DNA of 64,000 nt, taken from an uncultured Candidatus Saccharibacteria bacterium (lineage in GTDB: Bacteria > Patescibacteriota > Saccharimonadia > Saccharimonadales > Saccharimonadaceae). This document shows positions 24,610-32,958 of this stretch, one piece after another. The stretch is from positions 25,454 to 89,453 of the forward strand of contig CAOLNK010000002.1 in assembly GCA_948477625.1 (NCBI GenBank), given 5' to 3'. The position numbers and the translations under genes were made by a program. The notes below the pieces were generated by a model, which was not told the DNA's origin, did not search any database, and saw only the letters and a list, made by a program, of their open reading frames with translations. Every line of letters starts with the position of its first letter. The stretch's first letter is position 1.

Positions 24610-25378
24610 GTTTCGCGCCCTTTTTGCCTTTAGTTTGTTGCGGTGGCGTTTTTCGTGCAACAAGCACACAAACTAGTGCAGTTGTAACTCCGCAGAGACA
24701 TGCCGTGAGAATTCCAACTAATATCCACGGGAAACTACAATTACTATCTTTACAGGATGTAATGTTGGTTTCGACATCTTCTTCCGTGATGGCTTCTTGA
24801 TCTTTATCGTCGGAGTCTTCCTCGTTTTTGATAGGTTCTTCCGGGGCATTTTCTTCTGGCTCTGGAGTTTCTTCGGGCTTTTTGTCTTGATTGTTTGAGG
24901 TGGAAGGTTTTGTCGTGGTAGTGGTGCCCTGTGGTTTATTTGGAGTTTGAGGCTTTGTTGGATTGCTGGTGTTTGCGCCAGTGGATGGCTGTGGCGTTGT
25001 GGTCTGAGCGGGTGCAACAATTTTAATTGAAACGGTTCGGGAACCGGGTTTGTATTCATCGCCATCAGAATTAGAGAAGCCTGGTTCTGGCGTGGCTGTA
25101 ACTGTGATTGTGCCACTATTCCCGGCGGTGACGGTAATAGTTTGGCGATTTTCTTCCACCCAAATTGCAGATTGAGAAAGTGTGCCGCCAGTGGCTTTGA
25201 GATTAACGCGTCCGATACAATCACCACCGACAGAAACTGTAAATTTGGCGCCAGGTGCAATTTGTGTGGCTGAGGCTGTCATACTGAAAGAAGCGGCGCT
25301 GACGGGCAGGCAAAAACAAAATGCGCTAGTGATAAAGGTGAATAATGCAAAGAGTTTGTAAGATAGTTTGGCTTTCAT
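24593..25378 (-). CDS. Cell-surface anchored protein with Ig/cohesin-like domain
   Basis: A 261-residue protein: signal peptide (about 1-29), a beta-sandwich domain (about 30-125) with APGAKFTVSVGGDC and GNSGTITVTATPEPGF, a Pro/Thr-rich linker then an acidic E/D-rich stretch (to about 205), one membrane helix (about 217-240) and a basic cytoplasmic tail. The domain resembles cohesin or bacterial Ig-like domains. It lies directly upstream of, and overlaps, the dockerin-bearing protease, so it may be its surface receptor. That pairing is inference. TACAAT 6 nt before the ATG suggests a leaderless message. Confidence 0.65.
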   Translation of the reverse strand: MKAKLSYKLFALFTFITSAFCFCLPVSAASFSMTASATQIAPGAKFTVSVGGDCIGRVNLKATGGTLSQSAIWVEENRQTITVTAGNSGTITVTATPEPGFSNSDGDEYKPGSRTVSIKIVAPAQTTTPQPSTGANTSNPTKPQTPNKPQGTTTTTKPSTSNNQDKKPEETPEPEENAPEEPIKNEEDSDDKDQEAITEEDVETNITSCKDSNCSFPWILVGILTACLCGVTTALVCVLVARKTPPQQTKGKKGAKHEKAR

Positions 25379-25396
25379 AAGTATATTGTAATATAT

Positions 25397-25648
25397 TTAT
25401 TCTTCATATTCAACTATGATGTCATGGTCAATGTTGGTTTTACTGCTGGCGATGATTTCATCATTTTTGACGATGTCTTTGTGGCCGACGAGCGCAGCGT
25501 AGGGCGCAAACTGTGCAGCACGAGCTTCGGTATCCATAGGGTTTGGGGCACGCGGGCGTTTGCAATGGATGATGTCGGTGTAATCTTCGAGTTTGCGCAT
25601 GGGAGTATGCGGATGGTAGTTGGTCATATCGGCGGTGTTGGTACTCAT
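25397..25648 (-). CDS. YolD-like small protein next to polymerase
   Basis: An 83-residue protein. ARAAQFAPYAALVGH matches the A-A-Q-F-x-P-F-A-A-L-x-G core of YolD-like proteins from Firmicutes, which travel with Y-family polymerases and may regulate them. The ATG overlaps the polymerase stop (ATGA), confirming the pairing. The preceding HCKRPRAPNPM also fits the family. Confidence 0.7.
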   Translation of the reverse strand: MSTNTADMTNYHPHTPMRKLEDYTDIIHCKRPRAPNPMDTEARAAQFAPYAALVGHKDIVKNDEIIASSKTNIDHDIIVEYEE

Positions 25649-27129
25649 GCGCGGTGACCTCCGATTTGTTGGTGGCGTGAACGTCCAGTAGCACCATCCT
25701 CAAAATTAAAACCACGCAAAATAGAATTTTTGCCGTAGCGTTTGCGGATATCCAAAACGGCTTTCTGCACGCGATGCTCTTTAGCGAGATTTTTGCGTTC
25801 AAGCTGTTTTTGGTGTTCGAGTTCGGCATAATTGGTAAAGAAATCGGCTTGGGTGGGTCTAGTGTTGGTTTCTAAAAGAGCTTTGTTGGATGAAATGAGG
25901 TCGTTAGCGACGACGGTGATTTTGCGGATGGTATATTTGGGGTTAATATTTTGGTCGTAGATTTGTAAAAGACTATTGATAATTATTCTAGCGGAGGAGG
26001 TGAAGATAGAAAGATGAGTAGTTCCCTGCATAGGTTTGGGAACACGGCGGCCATAATGGTCAGTGATACTAGTTTGGGTCGTAGGATTTTCACGGTCGTA
26101 GTTTATATAGAGTCCGAGATGGTTGGTGATGTATCCTTTTTGGACAAGTTCGAGCGCGAGATTTTCGGACATTTCTTTGACGATGGTGCGGGCCTTAGTA
26201 AAATCGTAAGGGTAAGATAAAACTTGTCCCGAGCTGAGACTTTTGGTCTTTGGTGAGTGTTGTTTGACATCGGGAATAGTGGCACATTCATAACCCCAGG
26301 CGTGGTCGATGAGTAGCTCAGCGTTGACGCCAAAAAGGTCGTAGAGCAATTTTTCGTTTTGTAAGGAACAACGAGCGACGTCGCCCATGGTATATAAATT
26401 GTGGTTTGCGAGGCGCTTAGCATAACCACGACCGATACGCCAAATGTCGGTAATGGGGGTGTGCGCCCAAAGTTGTTCGCGAAAAGTTTGTTCATCTAAT
26501 TTAGCAATGCGCACGCCGGCAGAATTTGGTTTGGCGTGCTTGGCCATGACATCCATGGCAACTTTGGCAAGAAACATATTGGTACCAATGCCAGCAGTGG
26601 CGGTGATGCCGGTGGTTTGATAAACGTCGGCAATCATAGTAGTAACGAACTCTTCGGCAGTGCAATGGTTCATTTTGAGATAACTAGTGATGTCGCAGAA
26701 AATTTCGTCGATAGAATAAGCGAAAATATCTTCGGGTGCAACGTGGCGGAGATAAGTATTGTAGATTTTGGAACTGTATTCCAAGTAGTATTTCATACGG
26801 GGTGGCGCGATGATAAAATCGAGCTCGAGGTTGGGATTTTGTAATAACTCGGAATTATCGTAGGACTTGTTGAGGAAGATTCCGAGTGGCGTTTTGGTTT
26901 TGCGCTTAGCATTGATTTCGCGAATTTTCTGGTTGACCTGAAAAAGGCGGGCACGCCCGGGCAAACCGTAAGATTTGAGCGAAGGTGAGATGGCTAGGCA
27001 AATGGTTTTGTCAGTGCGAGTACTATCTGCAACTACGAGATTGGTGGTGAGTGGGTCTAGACCGCGCTCGTTGCATTCGACGGACGCGTAGAAAGATTTT
27101 AGGTCAATGGCGGCAAAAACTCGTTTCAT
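25645..27129 (-). CDS. Y-family DNA polymerase (UmuC/UvrX-like)
   Basis: A 494-residue translesion polymerase. AAIDLKSFYASVEC at the N-terminus carries the first catalytic Asp, and AYSIDEIFCD near residue 140 the second acidic pair. A helix-hairpin-helix region (G-I-G-T-N-M-F-L-A-K) and the little-finger domain follow. It resembles the YqjW/UvrX group of Gram-positives, paired with a YolD-like gene as here. A -10-like TATAAT lies 9 nt before the start, in a 25-bp divergent promoter region shared with a Nudix gene. Probably acquired with its partner. Confidence 0.9.
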   Translation of the reverse strand: MKRVFAAIDLKSFYASVECNERGLDPLTTNLVVADSTRTDKTICLAISPSLKSYGLPGRARLFQVNQKIREINAKRKTKTPLGIFLNKSYDNSELLQNPNLELDFIIAPPRMKYYLEYSSKIYNTYLRHVAPEDIFAYSIDEIFCDITSYLKMNHCTAEEFVTTMIADVYQTTGITATAGIGTNMFLAKVAMDVMAKHAKPNSAGVRIAKLDEQTFREQLWAHTPITDIWRIGRGYAKRLANHNLYTMGDVARCSLQNEKLLYDLFGVNAELLIDHAWGYECATIPDVKQHSPKTKSLSSGQVLSYPYDFTKARTIVKEMSENLALELVQKGYITNHLGLYINYDRENPTTQTSITDHYGRRVPKPMQGTTHLSIFTSSARIIINSLLQIYDQNINPKYTIRKITVVANDLISSNKALLETNTRPTQADFFTNYAELEHQKQLERKNLAKEHRVQKAVLDIRKRYGKNSILRGFNFEDGATGRSRHQQIGGHRA

Positions 27130-27154
27130 ATTACATATATTATATAATGTATGT
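27130..27154. promoter_or_regulatory. 25-bp divergent promoter, polymerase and Nudix genes
   Basis: A palindromic ATTATATAAT lies in the middle and offers a TATAAT box to both directions: 6 nt before the Nudix ATG at 27155 and 9 nt before the polymerase ATG at 27129. The -35 regions must be inside the opposite coding sequences. Confidence 0.6.
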
Positions 27155-27670
27155 ATGATAAGATATGATTTTTACGCAGAAAAGATGACAGGCAATTTGG
27201 AAGTCAAGCAGGTGCATGCGGTTTTGTTAACATATGATGGTAGGGTGTTGCTACGTTATAAAAATGGCGAGGCAAGACTCGTTGGTGGTCGTCCAGAAAG
27301 TAATGATGTCGACTGGGAAGATACTTTACGACGTGAGGCTTTAGAAGAGGCCAACTGCGAAATTGATAAAACTGATTACATTGGTTATCAAAAAGTATCT
27401 GGTGATGGTGAGCCATATGCGCAAGTGAGGATGGTGGCTCGTATTAATAAAATTGGTCCAGCTTTGCCAGACCCAGATCGTCTTGGAAATTGGGTCTATG
27501 GACGTGTGTTAGCTCCATACGAAATTGCGCAGCAAGAACTTATAAAAAGTTTTGGCAAGATTGGTAGCGAAGTATTGAAATATGCTTTGAAAGTGGCGCA
27601 CGAAAAAGAATATTTTACGGAGTTGCCAAGCCAAGAATACGAAACGTTGAATGTGGAATCGCGGGATTAG
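27155..27670 (+). CDS. Nudix-like hydrolase
   Basis: A 171-residue Nudix-fold protein. The box region is VGGRPESNDVDWEDTLRREA with REALEEANCEI; Asn replaces the usual Gly in the final turn and the spacing before the RE pair is altered, so activity may be changed. The ATG at 27155 is chosen because TATAAT ends 6 nt upstream; the longer frame from 27107 would run through the polymerase start. It overlaps the convergent HAD gene by 4 nt at the 3' end. Confidence 0.75.
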   Translation: MIRYDFYAEKMTGNLEVKQVHAVLLTYDGRVLLRYKNGEARLVGGRPESNDVDWEDTLRREALEEANCEIDKTDYIGYQKVSGDGEPYAQVRMVARINKIGPALPDPDRLGNWVYGRVLAPYEIAQQELIKSFGKIGSEVLKYALKVAHEKEYFTELPSQEYETLNVESRD

Positions 27671-28473
27671 CGTAAAAGTTTTTCTTGAATGAAATGTGCT
27701 ACACCGTCATGTTCATTGTCTAAGGTGACGTAGTCGGCAATTGATTTTACATTGGGTAATGCATTACCCATGGCGACGCTGTAACCACAGGTTTCGAACA
27801 TTGAAATATCGTTTTCATCGTCGCCGATAGCGATACAATTAGTTGGTGAAATATGCATAAATTTGCAGAATTGCCTGATTCCGTTACCTTTTGAGGTCTC
27901 TGTGCTAACTATGTCGTAGTAAAAAGTTGATGATGTATGTGGCATACTAGGATCAACTAAGCACTTCGACTGGTTGGAAGTTTTGATGTTGGGGATTTGA
28001 TTGATTTTTTCGCGTAATGTGCGCATAGACTCAAAATCAAATCCATCAACAACAACTTGCTGAACGCTATATTTGTTTAAGATATCTTGCAAGTTTTCTA
28101 ATTTGAGAAATTCGTATTGAGCGAGATTGCCGAGGCTATAGCGTCTACTGGTTTTGTTATATTCTAAAATAAGTTTTACATTATTGTCTTTTAGCAGATG
28201 ATATAATTCTATGATGCTATTTTTATCCATGCTGTTCTCATAGATAGCTCTTTTAACTTGACAGTCGTAAACGAGTGCACCACTATTGCAAATTAGATAT
28301 TTACTATGTAATTGCTCGCAAAGATTTAACGCATAGTCACAAGGTCGACCAGTGCAAATAATTGGTTCGTAACCTTTTTGTGTGGCTAAACACAGTGCCT
28401 TCTTAGTAATTGCCGTAATTTCCTTTTGATTATTTCGCAATGTACCGTCAACGTCGATAAAAATTGGTTTCAT
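27667..28473 (-). CDS. HAD-superfamily hydrolase, Cof type
   Basis: A 268-residue Cof-like (HAD IIB) phosphatase. Motif I is FIDVDGTL at residues 5-12, motif II has Thr in CTGRP, motif III Lys is in STETSKGNGI and motif IV is AIGDDENDISMF. Cof-type enzymes dephosphorylate sugar phosphates, FMN, PLP or thiamin intermediates. It starts 2 nt after the broken DUF1653 gene and belongs to the same minus-strand operon as the ABC transporter. Confidence 0.85.
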   Translation of the reverse strand: MKPIFIDVDGTLRNNQKEITAITKKALCLATQKGYEPIICTGRPCDYALNLCEQLHSKYLICNSGALVYDCQVKRAIYENSMDKNSIIELYHLLKDNNVKLILEYNKTSRRYSLGNLAQYEFLKLENLQDILNKYSVQQVVVDGFDFESMRTLREKINQIPNIKTSNQSKCLVDPSMPHTSSTFYYDIVSTETSKGNGIRQFCKFMHISPTNCIAIGDDENDISMFETCGYSVAMGNALPNVKSIADYVTLDNEHDGVAHFIQEKLLR

Positions 28474-28475
28474 AT

Positions 28476-28725
28476 TTAGTGTGCTATACTTTCTATATTC
28501 TGTAATTCAAAACGGTATTTTTGTTCTAAGCCTGGGCGGAGCTTCTCAGGAGCGATTTTGCTAAGGAACATGTCTTTTTGGACGGGCGTAGAGTTTGTTG
28601 TCGCCATAGAGTGCGCGATAGATAACTAGTTCCTCTTTGGTTTCACTGTGGGTTGCTACATCTAGTACGATGTATTTATCGCCTTTGTAGTGGCGATAAA
28701 TACCGTTAATTTTAAGCTGATTCAC
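28476..28725 (-). pseudogene. DUF1653 gene broken by a frameshift
   Basis: The frame starts with a GTG at 28725 overlapping the permease stop (TAGTG) behind an AAGGAG site. It reads [12 protein letters not shown], then [17 protein letters not shown] and RPK, the DUF1653 pattern, and ends at TAG 28561-28563 after 54 residues. The rest of the family pattern ([14 protein letters not shown]) continues in another frame to TAA at 28476-28478. The switch is near CCAAAAAGACATG (about 28572-28584), an A5 run. A sequencing error or programmed frameshift cannot be excluded. Confidence 0.7.
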
Positions 28726-29966
28726 TATTTCTCCTTGTACGTTCTAATTATATCTTTAAGGCTCATTTTGGTGCCATAATTTAGGATTGCATTGCTGTAG
28801 ATTTTTATAGCAATATGGGCGATTATGGCGCAGGCAGCAACAAGAATGATGATAGAAAACGCAACTTCCCAGCCACTAGCAATACCCATCATGACGCGAA
28901 GCGGCATGCAGAATGGTGATGATATCGGTAGAAGTGCAGCAAAAAGGTTGAGATTGCCAGTGGGGTCGGTAAGGGTGAAATAGGCGAGATAAAAGCCAAT
29001 CATGGTGATAATCGCGATTGGTGTATTGGCAGATTGGATATCTTCTGGCTTACTGACAGTGGAGCCAGTCAGGGCATACATTAGCGCGTAAGCAAAATAT
29101 CCGAGAATAAAGTAGATAATCATGATGATTGCAAGGTAGGGCGTGAAGCTAGACATGTCAAACAGATTTTCTAGTAGCTCAGCGTTGAGGAAAGAGTAGG
29201 CACTAATAATAGCAACGATAGCAAATAACACAATTTGCATGAGTCCAACCAGACCGATACCGATGGTTTTGCCAAGAACGATAGTGCGTGGGTTGGTGGA
29301 GGTGACAAGCGTTTCCATGATTTTGGAAGTTTTTTCGATAGTGATGGAGCTGGAAACTTGATAGGCACAGAAATAAATAGCAAAGAAGAGTACGCATGAT
29401 AATAGCATCATGACAAAGATGTTGCCGCCGACTTCTTGATCTTCGGTTTGTTCGATATTAACTTGGAACTCGGGAGAAATTTTGGCAAGTTGTTCGGCTG
29501 ATAAATTGAGTTTTTGGATTTGAAGATTAACGTAGAGGCTGTTGAGGGTATCCAAAACGGCAGTTGGTGGAATTGCGGTTGCAGAGTTTTTGACGATATA
29601 GTTTAGATTGATGTTGTTTTCTGTTCCGCGGTTGATAATGATGGCGGAAGAAACTTCGCCGTCGTTGACTTTGGCTTTGATTTCGTCGGCATTGAGGCTA
29701 GAAATATCAAATTTGTAGCCTAAGCTATCTTCAGCTTGGTTTAGAGAGTCGAGTGCTCCATTGTAGAGATTTTCTGGGTCGGACAAAATCATAGTATCAC
29801 TAAAATCACCACCATTGATGCTGTTGATAAAGTTTGGGACATTAAAACCTAAAACAATGAGTACAACTATAATAATAGTGGAAATGCGGAATGATTTGCG
29901 ACCAAGCATATCGCGCATGGTGAATTTAGTAACAGTTAAAAGGTCGCGAAAATTATTTGATTTCAT
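28725..29966 (-). CDS. ABC-2 type transporter permease (NatB-like)
   Basis: A 413-residue permease with one N-terminal helix (about 27-48), a large external domain (about 50-185) and five or six C-terminal helices, the NatB/ABC-2 layout. It overlaps its ATPase gene (29953) by 14 nt. NatAB systems export Na+ or small toxic compounds; for this pair the substrate is unknown. The operon starts behind the leader ORF and palindromes at 30880-30946 and continues with DUF1653 and HAD genes. Confidence 0.85.
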   Translation of the reverse strand: MKSNNFRDLLTVTKFTMRDMLGRKSFRISTIIIVVLIVLGFNVPNFINSINGGDFSDTMILSDPENLYNGALDSLNQAEDSLGYKFDISSLNADEIKAKVNDGEVSSAIIINRGTENNINLNYIVKNSATAIPPTAVLDTLNSLYVNLQIQKLNLSAEQLAKISPEFQVNIEQTEDQEVGGNIFVMMLLSCVLFFAIYFCAYQVSSSITIEKTSKIMETLVTSTNPRTIVLGKTIGIGLVGLMQIVLFAIVAIISAYSFLNAELLENLFDMSSFTPYLAIIMIIYFILGYFAYALMYALTGSTVSKPEDIQSANTPIAIITMIGFYLAYFTLTDPTGNLNLFAALLPISSPFCMPLRVMMGIASGWEVAFSIIILVAACAIIAHIAIKIYSNAILNYGTKMSLKDIIRTYKEK

Positions 29967-30855
29967 TTTGAGCTCCTACTTTTTCGATGAAGATATCATT
30001 AAGGGTGGGTTTCATAATCTCAAATTTATTGATTTGAATATTATCGCTGACTAATTTTTGCAATAAATCATGCGCGGATTTTTCATTATTAATTTTTAGG
30101 GTATATTGATTGTTTTTGGAATTTTCGATTTCAAAACTCTGCAAATATTGATCAATGTTTTGGTCGGTGTCAAGTTGTAACCGATTGGCAGGGTAAGTAG
30201 CTTTGATGTCTTTGAGATTCCCCTGCAATACGGTTTTCCCGCGATTGAGGATAAGGATATTCGTACAGAACTCTTCGATGGTGGCCATTTGGTGGGCAGA
30301 CATGATAATGAACTTATCATGTCGAACGAGATCAATGATGATATTTTTGATGATATCAGTATTTACGGGGTCGAGACCGCTGAATGGTTCGTCGAGCACA
30401 ACTAGATCTGGATTGTGAATGACAGCGGTCATAAATTGAATCTTTTGTTGATTCCCCTTGGAAAGTTTTTCGGCTGGCATGTTGAGATACTCTTCAACCT
30501 TGAGGCGCTTAGCCCATTTTTGAATGGCGGTAGAGGCAGCTGTTTTGCCCATGCCCTTGAGTTCGGCAAAATACATTAGTTGATCAAAGATTTTGACTTT
30601 AGGGTAAACTCCACGTTCTTCAGGTAAATAACCAAAGTTGACGGTTTTGCGGTCAACTGGTGCACTATTCCAAGTAATTTCTCCGCTATCTTTAGTGATA
30701 ATGCCAAGTAACATGCGAATGGTTGTAGTTTTTCCGGCGCCGTTGGTGCCAAGCAATCCATAGACTCCAGGTTGGTCGAGCGTGAAGGAGATTTTATCCA
30801 CCACGAGTTTGCCAGCGAAGGTTTTGGAAACGTCTTTGAGAACTAATCCTGACAT
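29953..30855 (-). CDS. ABC transporter ATP-binding protein (NatA-like)
   Basis: A 300-residue ABC ATPase: Walker A GTNGAGKTT near residue 37, signature LSKGNQQKIQ, Walker B LVVLDEPFSGLD, and switch His in M-S-A-H-Q. The C-terminal ~80 residues are the extension usual for NatA/CcmA-type exporters. It is paired with the overlapping permease downstream. GAAAGGAATTT precedes the ATG. Upstream are a leader ORF, two palindromes and an 11-G tract. Confidence 0.9.
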   Translation of the reverse strand: MSGLVLKDVSKTFAGKLVVDKISFTLDQPGVYGLLGTNGAGKTTTIRMLLGIITKDSGEITWNSAPVDRKTVNFGYLPEERGVYPKVKIFDQLMYFAELKGMGKTAASTAIQKWAKRLKVEEYLNMPAEKLSKGNQQKIQFMTAVIHNPDLVVLDEPFSGLDPVNTDIIKNIIIDLVRHDKFIIMSAHQMATIEEFCTNILILNRGKTVLQGNLKDIKATYPANRLQLDTDQNIDQYLQSFEIENSKNNQYTLKINNEKSAHDLLQKLVSDNIQINKFEIMKPTLNDIFIEKVGAQNEIK

Positions 30856-30879
30856 AAATTCCTTTCTTATATTTCTCTA

Positions 30880-30946
30880 ATTATTTCTGACTTGTCAGAA
30901 ATAATTGTGTCGGTTCGAATAAGTATGCTAGCATACTTATTCTCAT
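30880..30946 (-). promoter_or_regulatory. Leader ORF and two palindromes before the ABC operon
   Basis: On the minus strand an ORF of 21 codons runs from ATG 30946 to TAA 30881. Palindrome GAATAAGTATGCT with its complement spans 30917-30942; ATTATTTCTGAC-TT-GTCAGAAATAAT spans 30880-30905. A TATAAT box sits about 8 nt before the ORF, so its message could be leaderless. Order and spacing match the 17118-17194 leader. It may be an operator pair, an attenuator, or both. Confidence 0.5.
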
Positions 30947-30968
30947 GCTCCTTATTATATCATATCAT

Positions 30969-30979
30969 GGGGGGGGGGG
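30969..30979. repeat. Run of eleven G, possible phase-variable promoter spacer
   Basis: Eleven consecutive G on the plus strand (C on the ABC operon strand) lie between TTGTAA and TATGAT/TATAAT sequences. Length changes would alter promoter spacing: TTGTAA to TATGAT is 20 nt now and would be 17 nt with eight C. Confidence 0.55.
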
Positions 30980-30995
30980 CGTTTTTACAAGACTA

Positions 30996-32507
30996 TTATT
31001 CTACGTCAATGCCTTTTTGGAATGAACGACACCCGATGTAGAATTCGGTTGCAATATGGGCAAGATAAATAAAAATTGCGCCGCAAAGCAACTTAGTCAT
31101 GATGGAATTGGAAATACTTCCTTGCATAGCTCTATGGATTTCTGGATCAAATATTCCCCAGATACTAGCAAGAGTGACAGTGGTAATATTAGCCAAGATG
31201 AAAATTGTGAAGCCATAGACAAATGACATGGCGGTTTTGCGATTATTGGCTTTATGTCCAAGGATGATTCCGGTGATGCCAGCCTGGATGATAAAAACGG
31301 TTTCCAGAAAGATGACATTAAGCAGGAGTATAGCGAATTTAACAAATTCCGCTTTTGAACCTACACTGCGGATTGATTCATGGATGAGCTCAAAGGTTTC
31401 TGGTGAAGCATAGTTCATGAAAACGATGGCAATGATAACGGTTAATGACGTAATAGTAGTAATGAGGATGGTGAGGAACTTAGCGAGATAGAGATTGGAA
31501 CGTGGAACAGGCAAAGTGTGAGTGAGATAAGATTGGTCGCCATAAAAATCACGTTTAGTATACTCCCAGATGCGAGTGGCATTATTGACTACGATGCCGA
31601 AGCAAAGACCAAGCGCGACTCCAGAGAAGAACTCATGAATAATCTTAAAAAGTAGATTGTTATCGTAATTACTGAAAACACGTCCGATAATGGCGCAACT
31701 GAATGCGATAATATAAAATACCACAAGTTGACGATAAATGGCGCGTAGATCGTATTTGAGAAGTTTGTGTAGCATATGATACCTCCTATTAGTTTTAGCT
31801 TTGAAAGTTTGACGGAAGATTTCGTCAATCGATGCATGATGTTTGGTGCGGAGTTGATCAGTCTCAGCGGTTAAGATAATTTTGCCGTTTTCGATAAAAA
31901 TCACTTCGTCCAAAATGCGTTCAATGTCAGAAATAAGATGGGTGGAGATGAGTACGCTAGCGCCAGCGTTGAAATTAGAGAGAATGGTGTCAAGAATGTA
32001 ATCGCGTGTAGCTGGGTCGATGCCACCGAGGGGCTCATCCAGAATGTAGAGCTCAGCTTTACGACTCATGACTAAAATTAGTTGTAGTTTTTCCTGCATG
32101 CCTTTGCTCATCTTGGAAATCTTGGTGTCGAGATTAAGACTAAGGTCTTGCACGAGCGCGGTGGCTTTTTCGAGATTAAAGTTTTGATAGAATTCGGCAA
32201 AATAGTATAGGGCTTGTTGGACGGTCATAGTTTTTTCGAGATAAGTACGTTCGGGAAGATAGGAAATAAGATTTTTACTATTGACACCAACTGGTTGTCC
32301 ATCGATAAGAACCTCTCCAGAGGCTGGCGTAATAAGGCCGTTTAGGCTTTTGATAAAGGTGGATTTTCCAGCGCCATTGCGTCCTAGTAGGCCGATGATC
32401 TTTCCACGTGGAATTTTCAAGTTAATATTATTTAGAATGATTTTGTTATCATATTGCTTGCATAGATTGCGGCATTCTACGAGTGGCGTAGCTTTGGTTT
32501 TGTTCAC
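30996..32507 (-). CDS. ABC ATPase fused to ABC-2 permease
   Basis: A 503-residue fusion. Residues 1-235 are an ATPase: GRNGAGKST, MSKGMQEK, LYILDEPLGGID and STH. From about residue 245 (MLHKLLKYDLRAIYR) a six-helix permease follows. A strong AGGAGG (31787-31782) sits 6 nt before the ATG at 31775 that opens the permease, so the fusion looks like two genes joined by loss of the first stop, and the permease may also be made alone. The ATPase start overlaps the GntR gene. The whole resembles YtrABC-type, cell-wall-stress exporters. Confidence 0.8.
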   Translation of the reverse strand: MNKTKATPLVECRNLCKQYDNKIILNNINLKIPRGKIIGLLGRNGAGKSTFIKSLNGLITPASGEVLIDGQPVGVNSKNLISYLPERTYLEKTMTVQQALYYFAEFYQNFNLEKATALVQDLSLNLDTKISKMSKGMQEKLQLILVMSRKAELYILDEPLGGIDPATRDYILDTILSNFNAGASVLISTHLISDIERILDEVIFIENGKIILTAETDQLRTKHHASIDEIFRQTFKAKTNRRYHMLHKLLKYDLRAIYRQLVVFYIIAFSCAIIGRVFSNYDNNLLFKIIHEFFSGVALGLCFGIVVNNATRIWEYTKRDFYGDQSYLTHTLPVPRSNLYLAKFLTILITTITSLTVIIAIVFMNYASPETFELIHESIRSVGSKAEFVKFAILLLNVIFLETVFIIQAGITGIILGHKANNRKTAMSFVYGFTIFILANITTVTLASIWGIFDPEIHRAMQGSISNSIMTKLLCGAIFIYLAHIATEFYIGCRSFQKGIDVE

Positions 32508-32872
32508 TTGTTACCTCCTTGAAGTTTTAAATATTTAATAATCATTTTTTGATCAAAGCCGAGTGTGGACATTTCGGAGAGAAAATCTTGAATTCTATTT
32601 GTGATAAAACGCTCGCGATATTTGTTTAGTAGGGTGGCGTCTGTTGTGATGAATTTTCCATTGGTACGCTCTGTATAGATAAGCTTGGAATCTTCGATTT
32701 CGGCTAGGGCTCGCTGCATAGTATTAGGGTTGACTTTAGCCTGCAGTGCGAAATCGCGCACCGACGGCAAACGACTGCCGGGCGGGATTTTGCCTGAAAT
32801 GATGTAGAGCTCAAGTTGTTCGACGAGCTGAATATAGATGGGGCGGTTACTATCAAAATCGAATTCAATCAT
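32504..32872 (-). CDS. GntR-family transcription regulator (YtrA-like)
   Basis: A 122-residue repressor: winged-helix GntR domain with YIQLVEQLELYIISGKIPPG, LPSVRDFALQAKVNPNTMQR and E-R-T-N-G-K-F. The C-terminal ~50 residues are short and helical, the YtrA subfamily form, which regulates its own operon of ABC transporters. It is first in the operon and its stop overlaps the ABC start. An inverted repeat at 32871-32894 overlaps its start codon, suiting autorepression. Confidence 0.9.
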   Translation of the reverse strand: MIEFDFDSNRPIYIQLVEQLELYIISGKIPPGSRLPSVRDFALQAKVNPNTMQRALAEIEDSKLIYTERTNGKFITTDATLLNKYRERFITNRIQDFLSEMSTLGFDQKMIIKYLKLQGGNK

Positions 32873-32894
32873 TGTATTATTTCCTTAATACAAT
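32871..32894 (-). promoter_or_regulatory. Probable GntR operator overlapping the start codon
   Basis: ATTGTATTA (32871-32879) and TAATACAAT (32886-32894) are perfect arms with a 6-nt spacer. Upstream on the minus strand TTAACA, 17 nt, TATCAT form a promoter with its -10 box directly adjoining the operator. YtrA-type repressors bind such dyads. Confidence 0.65.
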
Positions 32895-32946
32895 GATATG
32901 GTATGGAGAACACTTTGTTAACAATTCTTTATAACCATAAACGTGA

Positions 32947-32952
32947 TATAAT
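32947..32952 (+). promoter_or_regulatory. -10 box 6 nt before the DUF6512-like gene
   Basis: TATAAT at 32947-32952, then GTGAGT, then ATG at 32959. No ribosome binding site fits; a leaderless message is likely. Confidence 0.6.
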
Positions 32953-32958
32953 GTGAGT

